From contig CAIUAY010000210.1 of NCBI GenBank assembly GCA_903897335.1, positions 1-34,428 of the forward strand: a stretch of 34,428 bases of DNA. The letters are read 5' to 3'. The stretch is from an uncultured Chromatium sp. (GTDB lineage Bacteria > Pseudomonadota > Gammaproteobacteria > Chromatiales > Chromatiaceae). Below the pieces are notes generated by a model. The model was not told where the DNA came from. It was given only the letters and a program-made list of their open reading frames with translations, and did no database searches. Position numbers and translations under genes: made by a program. How positions within the stretch are numbered: position 1 is the first letter of the stretch; every line of letters begins with the position of its first letter. This document shows, one piece after another, positions 24,773 to 32,533 of this stretch.

Positions 24773-26386
24773 TTAGAAATGACCCTGAATATATTTGAGT
24801 GCCCGGCTGATCGAAAGCTCGATGTTGGATGGCCCATTGCGGATGATGAACAGTTCGCGTTGCTTGTCATCGCGCAGAAAGGCCGGGGCATCGGCGCATT
24901 CGCATTCGACGGCGCCGATGCGCCGTCCATCCAGATCATGCAAATAGAAGCGCACGAAACGGGCATATTCCGGCCCCAGATGCTGGCTCAGTAGATTCTT
25001 GAAATGGAGCTGGCATTTATCCTCGTTATCGAACCTATCGGCATCCATTCCGAGGACGCTCCCGTCGTCGGCGATTCCAATCAGCAGGATCCCGCCCTCG
25101 GTATTAAGGAAGGCGGCGACGCCCTTGAGCCAGGCCAGTTCGATCTCCTTGCCGGTGGTCTGGGTGCGCAGGTTCATCCGCATGGTGGATTTAAACTCCA
25201 GATGCGTCCCTTCACCGGCTGTGATCAGCTCGCGCAGATCCTGTTCTAGGCGTCGGCGATCCAGACTCAGCTTGGGTAGATCGACCAGTTGCCGACTGTA
25301 TTTGCGCACCACCAGCAGCGCCAGACCCAGACTGGCGGCAAGGATGCCCAGCACGGTGAGTGCGATGACGTGCCAGCGCGTCTGGAGGATGGCCAGGGTC
25401 TCTGACACGGGCAGCACCACTGCGATCCAGACGCCGTCCGGGTCTCTGGTCAGTGGTCGAAAACCGCCCCACCAGTCCTGGTTTGCGCTGTGAAAACGCA
25501 CCAGATCGTCATGCGGCTCGCCAGCGGCTTTCCAGGCCGCGACGGCATCAAACTGGAGCGGTCCGCCAAGTCGCGTCTGGGCTGAGAAAAACTCGTCTGA
25601 ATGATGGTCGCTGGTCGCTGTTTTCGATGGGTCTGGCGGAACAAAGACGCCACCTTCACGACTGAAAAGAAAGCCCTGTCCCTCGTCGCCAATCCCCAGC
25701 CGCTTGATCGCATCGAGGATGCTCTCAAGGGTCACGTCGAGCGCCGTCACCCGTGCCGGTTCAGAACCCGGCCAGGCGAGCGCGGCAGTGATGCCTGGCA
25801 CGCCAAGCGACGCGAAGATATAGGGCTGGCTCCAGACGACCTTTTCAGGTGTCTCCAGCGCGGCGGTGAACCAGCCACGGGTACGCGGGTCATGATCAGA
25901 AACGATGTCATGGCGTTCAATCTGGCGTAATCCAGCATCCCAAGTCGCCACGCTGATCTGTGCGGCATCGCCCGCCGACCGTCGCTGGGTCAGCCAGCCT
26001 TCTCCATTGCGGCGCAGAAAATACTCCTGACCATCGGCGAGTGCGTCAATCACCCCGGCGATCTGCGGCATGTGAGCCAACGTGGGAACCAGACGCTGGT
26101 TCAGGGCTGGCTCATCGGTCGGCGCCAGTCCGGCGCCACGGAGTCCATCACGGATGATCAGCAACTGCTGGCGTACCGGCAGCAGCAGGTTGCGGATCTC
26201 GTCCTTCACCAGCGTGGCTGCCGCCTCGATGCGGTTTGCAGCCAGATCCTGCTTGATACCGTTGATCAGCATGAGATTGATGGTTGCCAGCAGCGCCACC
26301 GTGGAGACTACCAGCAGGATCAGGTCGCGCAGCAGACGCGAGCGGATCGGGCCGGGCGAAAGACGCAGGAGTGATGAATGTGTCAT
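24773..26386 (-). CDS. Membrane sensor: dCache-like domain fused to an AlbA_2/Schlafen-like domain
   Basis: The 537-residue product has a membrane helix at about 21-42 and a periplasmic region (about 43-335). The latter contains DPRTRGWFTAAL, a hallmark of double-Cache sensors, and a second lobe around GFLFSREGGVFVPP. A second helix lies at about 338-360 and a short linker follows. The cytoplasmic domain (about 390-525) matches AlbA_2 (Schlafen AlbA_2, formerly divergent AAA-4): GEGTHLEFKSTMR, KEIELAWLKGVAAFLNTEGGILLIGIADDGSVLG and FIIRNGPSNIELS. AlbA_2 domains bind nucleic acid or act in RNA processing in some proteins. I see no HAMP, kinase or methyl-accepting part. Probably it links an extracellular ligand to a nucleic-acid-related output; ligand and activity are unknown. 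Confidence 0.8.
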   Translation of the reverse strand: MTHSSLLRLSPGPIRSRLLRDLILLVVSTVALLATINLMLINGIKQDLAANRIEAAATLVKDEIRNLLLPVRQQLLIIRDGLRGAGLAPTDEPALNQRLVPTLAHMPQIAGVIDALADGQEYFLRRNGEGWLTQRRSAGDAAQISVATWDAGLRQIERHDIVSDHDPRTRGWFTAALETPEKVVWSQPYIFASLGVPGITAALAWPGSEPARVTALDVTLESILDAIKRLGIGDEGQGFLFSREGGVFVPPDPSKTATSDHHSDEFFSAQTRLGGPLQFDAVAAWKAAGEPHDDLVRFHSANQDWWGGFRPLTRDPDGVWIAVVLPVSETLAILQTRWHVIALTVLGILAASLGLALLVVRKYSRQLVDLPKLSLDRRRLEQDLRELITAGEGTHLEFKSTMRMNLRTQTTGKEIELAWLKGVAAFLNTEGGILLIGIADDGSVLGMDADRFDNEDKCQLHFKNLLSQHLGPEYARFVRFYLHDLDGRRIGAVECECADAPAFLRDDKQRELFIIRNGPSNIELSISRALKYIQGHF

Positions 26387-26571
26387 GGCGACGGATTATA
26401 GCGAGGTCGATGGTTGGCGCGAGCGTTGCCATCACGGCTGTCTTGCTTTCTAACCCGCATTCATGCTGCTAGTATCTGCGTCACGGCGGCAATCCGCCAG
26501 CACACGGAAAGACCCGGCTAACTTATCAAAAACTTATGTCTCGTTCATCGCCTGTGTCAGGGGGGAAATTG

Positions 26572-27048
26572 ATGTCCGAAATTCGTTATGACGCCCATCC
26601 GTCCTTGCCGCGGATGCGGCCATTCACAACCCTGCTGGCGCTCCTGCTGATGCTAGGCGGCATTCTGGTTGCGCTGTCTGGAAATCAGTTCCTGCCGTTG
26701 GCTCTTGTCAGCCTGCTCGATGGCCAGAACTCACAAAAAATCGGAATCGCGGTCGGTGCCATCGCCGCGCTGCAACTGCTGCTGTGGTGGATCGCCACCC
26801 GCTCGGATCGTCTAATCATTACCGAGGAAGCGCTGCTCTGGACTCACGGTCTGTTAAGCAAGCAGTACACCGAGATCAACATGGCCTCGGTGCGAACCGT
26901 GCGGGTCAGTCAAAGCCTGTTGCAACGCATCATGAACGCCGGTGACATCACGGTCTATACCTCTGGCGATACCCCCGAACTGCTGGTGCGCGGTCTGCCA
27001 CAGCCCGCCCGCATCCGCGAACTGGTCAAAGCGCCGAGCGGAGCGTGA
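26572..27048 (+). CDS. Bacterial PH-domain (bPH2/DUF304) membrane protein
   Basis: The 158-residue product has two adjacent membrane helices (about 18-38 TLLALLLMLGGILVALSG, and about 62-80 VGAIAALQLLLWWIA). A bacterial pleckstrin-like domain follows: SDRLIITEEALLWTHGLLSKQYTEINMASVRTVRVSQSLLQRIMNAGDITVYT. The ITVYTSGD segment and final VRGLP(Q)P are typical. Such proteins are membrane-attached and of unknown function. ATG 26572 has a strong GGGGGGA 7 bp upstream; ATG 26536 is an in-frame alternative. It is divergent from the Cache-AlbA_2 gene (185-bp gap without recognisable sites) and 79 bp ahead of the c-di-GMP pair. Confidence 0.85.
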   Translation: MSEIRYDAHPSLPRMRPFTTLLALLLMLGGILVALSGNQFLPLALVSLLDGQNSQKIGIAVGAIAALQLLLWWIATRSDRLIITEEALLWTHGLLSKQYTEINMASVRTVRVSQSLLQRIMNAGDITVYTSGDTPELLVRGLPQPARIRELVKAPSGA

Positions 27049-27127
27049 CGGGTTCATGCCGGTATCCGGCGCCGTCTGTTTTTCGTTCTGATCGAACGTT
27101 GTTTTCCACCATCACAGGTCTTGAGAC

Positions 27128-28381
27128 GTGAACGATATCCAGGCGCAATTTATCGATGTTGACGATCTGCGTGTCGGCATGTACGTCTATCTGGATCTGG
27201 GCTGGATTGGCCACCCGTTTGCTCTAAATCATTTCAAGATTGTCTCGGACGCCCAGATCGACACCATTCGTGGCCTGGATCTGCAACGTCTGCGCTGGTC
27301 GCCGGAACGGAGTGATCTGATTGCATCCGACGCGACGCCAGAGGTCGCGGCGGCACCTGAGTCCACCTCGCCTGCCGAACTGCGCCGTCAGCGTCTGCTT
27401 GCCCAACGGTCACGCCTTGCTCGCTGCGAACGCGATTTCTCCGATGCCACGCGCCGCTTCCGCGACCTCAGCAAACTCCTGAAAAACAATCCTGACGCCG
27501 CACGTCAGCAGGCCGAGGCGATGGCTGACGGGCTGGTCAGCACGCTCCTTGATCAGGGCGAATCCTTTATCCGTCTGCTTTCGGAGAAAGCCGGCGAGAA
27601 AGCATCGCTGCATACCATCAACGTCACCGTCATTGCGCTCCTGCTTGGCAAGAGTCTTGGATACACTGCCGACGAGCTGAAGCGTCTCGGACTTGGCGCC
27701 CTGCTGCACGATATCGGCAAGATGACATTGCCGGAACGGCTGCGCTGGCGCGATGACGGTTTCACGTCCGCCGAGCGCAATCTGTTCCAGCAGCACGTTG
27801 CCCAGGGCGTCGCGCTGGCGGAACGCATGGGCGTTGACGCAGACGTGCGCACCATCATCGCCCAGCATCACGAATATATGGATGGTAGTGGTTACCCCAG
27901 TCGTCTCACGGGTGAGATGCTGCTGCCCGCCTCGCGCATCCTGGTGCTGGTCAACGACTACGATACGCTCTGCAATCCAGCCAATCCGGTCGCGGCGATC
28001 ACGCCACACAAAGCGCTGTCATTGATGTTCGCTCAGTCCAGAGCGAAGTTCGACGCCGCGATTCTCAGCGTGTTTATCCGCATGATGGGCGTCTATCCGC
28101 CCGGCTCGCTGATCCAGCTCACCGATGACCGTTATGCGCTGGTGGTCTCGGTCAACTCGTCGCGCCCACTCAAGCCGCAGATCATCCTGTATGACCCGAA
28201 GGTGCCGCGTGACGATGCCCTGGTGATTGATCTCGAAGAACACCCTGAACTCGGCATTCGTCAGAGCCTGAAACCTCTGCAACTGCCGCGCGCCGCCTCT
28301 GACTATCTCTCGCCAGGCCAGCGCATGTGTTATTTCTTTGAGCGTGCCCGTCAAACAGTTAATGCGCTGGATGACCGATGA
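27128..28381 (+). CDS. HD-GYP cyclic-di-GMP phosphodiesterase with DUF3391 N-terminus
   Basis: HD-GYP proteins hydrolyse c-di-GMP, usually to pGpG or GMP. The 417-residue product starts with a DUF3391-like domain (FIDVDDLRVGMYVYLDLGWIGHPF), then a charged linker. The HD-GYP domain (about 150-340) has LGALLHDIGKMTLPERL, holding the HD metal ligands near 193. It also has IIAQHHEYMDGSGYPSRLTG, with the intact GYP near 250, and ILVLVNDYDTLCNP. The catalytic set appears complete. The start is GTG 27128, with CTTGAG upstream. Its stop overlaps the next start (ATGA), so both c-di-GMP proteins are made together. Confidence 0.93.
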   Translation: MNDIQAQFIDVDDLRVGMYVYLDLGWIGHPFALNHFKIVSDAQIDTIRGLDLQRLRWSPERSDLIASDATPEVAAAPESTSPAELRRQRLLAQRSRLARCERDFSDATRRFRDLSKLLKNNPDAARQQAEAMADGLVSTLLDQGESFIRLLSEKAGEKASLHTINVTVIALLLGKSLGYTADELKRLGLGALLHDIGKMTLPERLRWRDDGFTSAERNLFQQHVAQGVALAERMGVDADVRTIIAQHHEYMDGSGYPSRLTGEMLLPASRILVLVNDYDTLCNPANPVAAITPHKALSLMFAQSRAKFDAAILSVFIRMMGVYPPGSLIQLTDDRYALVVSVNSSRPLKPQIILYDPKVPRDDALVIDLEEHPELGIRQSLKPLQLPRAASDYLSPGQRMCYFFERARQTVNALDDR

Positions 28382-30846
28382 GCCGGATGCGCGAACCCTA
28401 TTCCGAAGACGCAGCGGAGAACCGATGCGGTCTCAGCGTCCGCATTGATTGTCTGGAGCCGCTGATCGAGGGATTGATGGAAGCGGTCTGGGTGGTCGAT
28501 TCGTTCAATCTGCGCATCGTCGCCGCCAACAGTGTCGCCGGCGATCTGCTCGGAATCGCCCGCGAGAATCTGATTGGACGACCAGTGATCGAGCTGGCCT
28601 TTACCCCGGAAGACGTGTTTTTCTGGGAGGACGTGGCGGCCGGAAAGGCGGACACTCTGCTGTCGGAGACCCTGCTGCGCCGCCACGACCAGACCCTGGT
28701 GGCGGTGCTGCGCCGGGTGAGCCGGACGCCGTGCGTTAATGGGGTCTTTCTGTATGTGGTGGCCATCTCCGACCAGAGCGAGCGACGCGCCGTCGAGAAT
28801 GAACTCGAAAAGCTGATCGCCGAACTGCGCGCCACCCTGGAGTCAACTGCTGACGGCATCCTCGTGACGGATCTCGACGGGACGATCCGGGGGTTCAACC
28901 AGGGTTTTGCCGAGATGTGGAACCTGCCTGAAACACTTCTGACTCATCGCAACGATGTCGGGGTCTATGCCTGGATGGCACAGGCGGTCGCCGATACCGG
29001 TGACTATGTCGCACGCCTGGCCGCGATCCGCCAAGACCCGCTGCTACGTGCGTCGGATGTGCTGTTTCTGCGCTGCGGGCAGGTGCTGGAGCGGGTGACG
29101 CTGCCGCAATATGCCTCCGGCCATCCCATCGGACGGGTCTACTCCTTCCATGACATGACCCAGCGTCTGGCCGATGAAAAACGGCTCAAGCTGGCGTCGC
29201 GGGTGTTCGAGGCCAGCCTCGACGCCATTTTTGTCACCGATCCGGGCTTGTGCATCGTCGCCGTCAATCCGGCCTGCGAGCGGATGACCGGCTGCCGCGC
29301 CACCGAACTGGTTGGACAGAGCCTCACCCACTCCATCCATCTCTGGCTTGGCGACCATCCGCTGCACGACATCGAAGCGGTGATGACCCGCGACGGCTTT
29401 TGGCAGGGCGAGATTCTACAACGCAGGAAAGACACCACGCTCTTCCCCTGTCTGTTCTCGCTGGTACGGGTGCTGGATGCCGATGGGGCGCCTTTTCACT
29501 ATATCGGTTTTATCAAGGATCTGTCCGAGGCGATGGCCGCGCGTCAGCGCATCGAGCAGTTGGCTTACACGGATGTGCTGACCGGTCTGCCCAACCGTAT
29601 CCGTCTCACTGAGCGTCTTGAATTCGCCATTAGTCTTGCCCAGCGCGAGCGCAGCCGCTTTGCCGTGCTGTTCATCGACGTGGATCGCTTCAAGCAGATC
29701 AACGACTCACTGGGTCACGCCTTCGGCGACCGGGTGTTGACTGAGATTGCCCAGCGCATCACGCACTGTTTGCGCCATGTGGACACCATCGCCCGTCTCG
29801 GCGGCGATGAATTCGTCCTGCTGCTACACGAAGCGGACGAGTTTGGCGCAGAACAGACCGCCCAGCGACTGTTGGAGGCCATGACCGAACCGTTTGAGAT
29901 CGATGCCATGAAGTTCGCGCTGACCTTCAGCATCGGCATTGCGCTCTATCCCGAAGATGGCGAGACGCTCGACGATCTGATCAAGAACGCGGACAGCGCG
30001 ATGTACCATGCCAAAGAGCGTGGACGCGGCGATTTCCGGTTCTATCAGCGTCAAATGAATGTTGGTCTGCTGACCCGCATGAAGCTCGATCATGCGATGC
30101 GCGAGGCACTGGCGCAGGCGCGTTTCCGTCTCGCCTACCAGCCACAGGTCGATCTGCGCACGGGTCTTGTCATTGGCACCGAAGCACTGCTGCGCTGGCA
30201 CGATGCCGATCTGGGCGAGGTGCCACCAGGCCAGTTCATCCCCATTGCCGAAGAGACCGGCTTTATCGTCGCCCTGGGTGGCTGGGTACTGCGCGAGGCG
30301 ATTCGTCAGGGCGAGTTGTGGCATGCGCAGGGCATCGCGCTGACGATGTCGGTGAACGTCTCGGCGGTGCAGTTTCAACAGGTTAATTTCATTGAATCCG
30401 TAGCGCAGTTGCTGCAACACAGCACCCTGCCACCCGGTCGGCTGGAGCTGGAGCTAACCGAGTCGATCCTGATCCAGAACGTCGATGAAACGCTGGTGCG
30501 GCTCGATGCGCTGGTCGCGCTCGGCGTGCGGCTGGCCGTTGACGATTTTGGAACGGGCTATTCCAGTCTCGCCTATCTGAAACGCTTTCCGATCCATCGG
30601 CTTAAGATTGACCGCTCGTTCGTGCGCGACATTCCAGACGACGAAAGCGATGCCGCCATCGCCACCGCCGTGATCAACATGGCGCGTGCGCTCAAGCTCA
30701 GGGTGATCGCCGAGGGTGTCGAGAACCATGTCCAGCGGCAATTTTTGCTGGATGCTGGCTGTGATGAATTTCAGGGCTATCTGTGCGCCCCGGCGTTGGA
30801 GCCGACAGATTTTCTGGCGGTGGTGAAGCAGATCGGTTTGGCCTGA
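28378..30846 (+). CDS. PAS-PAS-PAS-GGDEF-EAL cyclic-di-GMP protein
   Basis: This 822-residue cytoplasmic protein makes and/or breaks c-di-GMP. Three PAS-like domains occupy about 16-130, 145-265 and 272-390, the last ending in FHYIGFIKDLSEAMAARQR. The GGDEF domain (about 395-560) has an intact ARLGGDEF near 476 and an upstream RHVD inhibitory (I-)site five residues before it. The EAL domain (about 570-820) keeps TEALLRW, NVSAVQFQQ, LTESIL, DDFGTGYSSLAYLKRFPIHRLKID and AEGVEN, the residues needed for phosphodiesterase activity. No membrane segment is seen, so PAS domains probably sense a soluble signal or redox/ligand. The start at 28378 overlaps the HD-GYP stop. Confidence 0.95.
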   Translation: MSRMREPYSEDAAENRCGLSVRIDCLEPLIEGLMEAVWVVDSFNLRIVAANSVAGDLLGIARENLIGRPVIELAFTPEDVFFWEDVAAGKADTLLSETLLRRHDQTLVAVLRRVSRTPCVNGVFLYVVAISDQSERRAVENELEKLIAELRATLESTADGILVTDLDGTIRGFNQGFAEMWNLPETLLTHRNDVGVYAWMAQAVADTGDYVARLAAIRQDPLLRASDVLFLRCGQVLERVTLPQYASGHPIGRVYSFHDMTQRLADEKRLKLASRVFEASLDAIFVTDPGLCIVAVNPACERMTGCRATELVGQSLTHSIHLWLGDHPLHDIEAVMTRDGFWQGEILQRRKDTTLFPCLFSLVRVLDADGAPFHYIGFIKDLSEAMAARQRIEQLAYTDVLTGLPNRIRLTERLEFAISLAQRERSRFAVLFIDVDRFKQINDSLGHAFGDRVLTEIAQRITHCLRHVDTIARLGGDEFVLLLHEADEFGAEQTAQRLLEAMTEPFEIDAMKFALTFSIGIALYPEDGETLDDLIKNADSAMYHAKERGRGDFRFYQRQMNVGLLTRMKLDHAMREALAQARFRLAYQPQVDLRTGLVIGTEALLRWHDADLGEVPPGQFIPIAEETGFIVALGGWVLREAIRQGELWHAQGIALTMSVNVSAVQFQQVNFIESVAQLLQHSTLPPGRLELELTESILIQNVDETLVRLDALVALGVRLAVDDFGTGYSSLAYLKRFPIHRLKIDRSFVRDIPDDESDAAIATAVINMARALKLRVIAEGVENHVQRQFLLDAGCDEFQGYLCAPALEPTDFLAVVKQIGLA

Positions 30847-32051
30847 TCGTCGCACGGACGGTCAGCAGGCACTTCCAGCACCGTCTGTACCAGATCGATG
30901 ACGCCGGTTCTGAAACCGGCCTCGCAATAGGCGAGATAATAATCCCACATCCGCCGGAACGGCTCATCGTAACCCAGTGCGTCGATCTCCTCGGCGGCAT
31001 GCTGAAAACGCACACGCCAGCGGCGCAGTGTCTCGGCATAGTCATCACCGAACCAGCGGGTTTCACGGATCAGCAGACCGGCATCCCTGGCGGCGTGTGC
31101 CAGATGTTCCGGGGCGGGCAGCATCCCGCCGGGAAAGATATGGATCTGAACGAAATCCGGCCTGATCCGATAGATCGGGAAAACATCATCCATGATGGTG
31201 ATGACCTGAAGCGCGATCCGTCCACCCGGACGCACCAGACGCCGCAATGTCTGATAATAGTCCAGCCAGCGCGCTTCGCCGACCATCTCCAGCATCCCGA
31301 TCGAGACGGCATGATCGAACTGACCCTGGATATCGCGGTCATCCCCAAGCCGCAGTGTCACCTGATCCGCAACGCCCGCCATCATCATGCGCGAGCGGGC
31401 GTAATCGAGCTGTTCCGGCGAGCGCGTGACGCCGGTGACGCGCAGTCCATGGTGTGCGGCAACTTCAGCAAAGCCGCCCCAACCACAGCCGAGATCCAGG
31501 ATGTGATCGCCCGGCGTCGCACGCAGGCTGTCAAGCAGACCCAGGTATTTGCGCTGTTGCGCCAATTCGAGCGATTCGGTTTGCGCATCCTCGAACACGG
31601 CACACGAATAGCTCATGCTGTCATCAAGCCAACGCTGGTAGAAGTCGCTGTCCGGTTCAGCATGGCGCACGATGCTGTCACGATGGATCAGGCGATCCCG
31701 TGCGCATGACCAGCGTATGCCCTGCCAGACGGTCTGCAGATGTTCTTCATTGTTCTGCAACACCTCCAGCAACGCGGTCAGATCTGGACTGTCCCAATGA
31801 CCATCCATGTAGGCTTCGCCAAATCCAACCTCGCCGCGCAACAGAAGACGTAGCACCAGCATCCGGGGGTGCCTGATTTCAAGCACTCCTGTGCAACCTG
31901 CAAAGCGTCCGTGATAACGGGCAACCGTGCCATCCGGGAAACAGATTTTCAGCTCGCCAAAGGCCAGAAGGCGGCAGAAGCCGCTGACTAGGCGGGCGAG
32001 CCAGCCTGAGCAGTGCGGCGCGGGATGTTCCAGCAACTCGTCTGCGGACAT
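30777..32051 (-). CDS. Cyclopropane-fatty-acyl-phospholipid synthase-family methyltransferase
   Basis: The enzyme uses SAM to methylenate unsaturated acyl chains in membrane phospholipids. The 424-residue product has an N-terminal lipid-binding part (LKICFPDGTVARYHGRFAG, GEVGFGEAYMDGHWDSPDL). The SAM domain shows HILDLGCGWGGFAEVAAHHGLRVTGVTRSPEQ, and VSIGMLEMVGEARW and IFPGGMLPAPEHL lie further on. This matches CfaS; the E. coli enzyme has 382 residues, and the extra length is mainly the C-terminal tail of about 35 residues. ATG 32051 is preceded by GAGGAG. The tail overlaps the convergent EAL gene by 70 bp. Other SAM lipid methyltransferases of this family are possible. Confidence 0.9.
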   Translation of the reverse strand: MSADELLEHPAPHCSGWLARLVSGFCRLLAFGELKICFPDGTVARYHGRFAGCTGVLEIRHPRMLVLRLLLRGEVGFGEAYMDGHWDSPDLTALLEVLQNNEEHLQTVWQGIRWSCARDRLIHRDSIVRHAEPDSDFYQRWLDDSMSYSCAVFEDAQTESLELAQQRKYLGLLDSLRATPGDHILDLGCGWGGFAEVAAHHGLRVTGVTRSPEQLDYARSRMMMAGVADQVTLRLGDDRDIQGQFDHAVSIGMLEMVGEARWLDYYQTLRRLVRPGGRIALQVITIMDDVFPIYRIRPDFVQIHIFPGGMLPAPEHLAHAARDAGLLIRETRWFGDDYAETLRRWRVRFQHAAEEIDALGYDEPFRRMWDYYLAYCEAGFRTGVIDLVQTVLEVPADRPCDDQAKPICFTTARKSVGSNAGAHR

Positions 32052-32223
32052 CAGTCGATCTCCTCGTTGGGTCGTTCCATTTGCAGATGATAGTCCCGCC
32101 ACCAGTCGAGTTCTTCAAGGGCGCATCGCGTCTGTCAGGCGCGGCGGTTCCGTCGGATTGGGATAGAATCCAGCTTCGCCCGCTAATTGGGCTTGCGACG
32201 GGAACACCGTGTGGAGCCAAAAC

Positions 32224-32529
32224 ATGCCAGAAGAGAAACTTGGTCATTGCTGGAACTGTCAGCGTGGTCTGACCCGTCTGGATTATGGGCGCGAGCTGAA
32301 CTGTCTCGACTGCCAGAAACCGACACGCTGCTGTCGCAACTGTCGCCAGTATGCGCCGGGGCGACCCAATGATTGCCTAGAGCCACGAGTGGAGCGCATC
32401 GTCGAGAAAACACGCGCCAATTTCTGTGAATGGTTCGAGCCCTCTCCCCGCCTGAATGCAGCGGCGGCAGATGCCGCGAACCCAGACCAACTGCGCAGCG
32501 CGGCTGAGGATCTCTTCAAGATGCACTAA
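32224..32529 (+). CDS. Small cysteine-rich zinc-ribbon protein, tmcA-linked
   Basis: The 101-residue product has seven Cys in the first 45 residues: CWNCQRG, LNCLDCQKPTRCCRNCRQY, then NDCLEPR. That pattern is consistent with one or two zinc-binding ribbons. The C-terminal half (VERIVEKTRANFCEWFEPSPR onward) is helical with Ala-rich stretches and ends DLFKMH. I recognise no characterised family; similar small proteins are annotated as hypothetical. ATG 32224 has GGAG about 8 bp upstream; GTG 32209 would add five residues. It ends 4 bp before the tmcA start, so it is probably co-translated with it. A role with tRNA-related functions is inference from position only. Confidence 0.75.
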   Translation: MPEEKLGHCWNCQRGLTRLDYGRELNCLDCQKPTRCCRNCRQYAPGRPNDCLEPRVERIVEKTRANFCEWFEPSPRLNAAAADAANPDQLRSAAEDLFKMH

Positions 32530-32533
32530 GCGC

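Noticed and set aside
24739-24966. N-terminal extension of the permease
   Set aside because: It overlaps the end of the Cache-AlbA_2 gene in another frame and lacks family similarity; MNTWRLALRLL at 24738 is the usual start.
30783-31709. Plus-strand open frame of 308 codons
   Set aside because: Antisense to the Cfa-family gene, with no domain or ribosome site.
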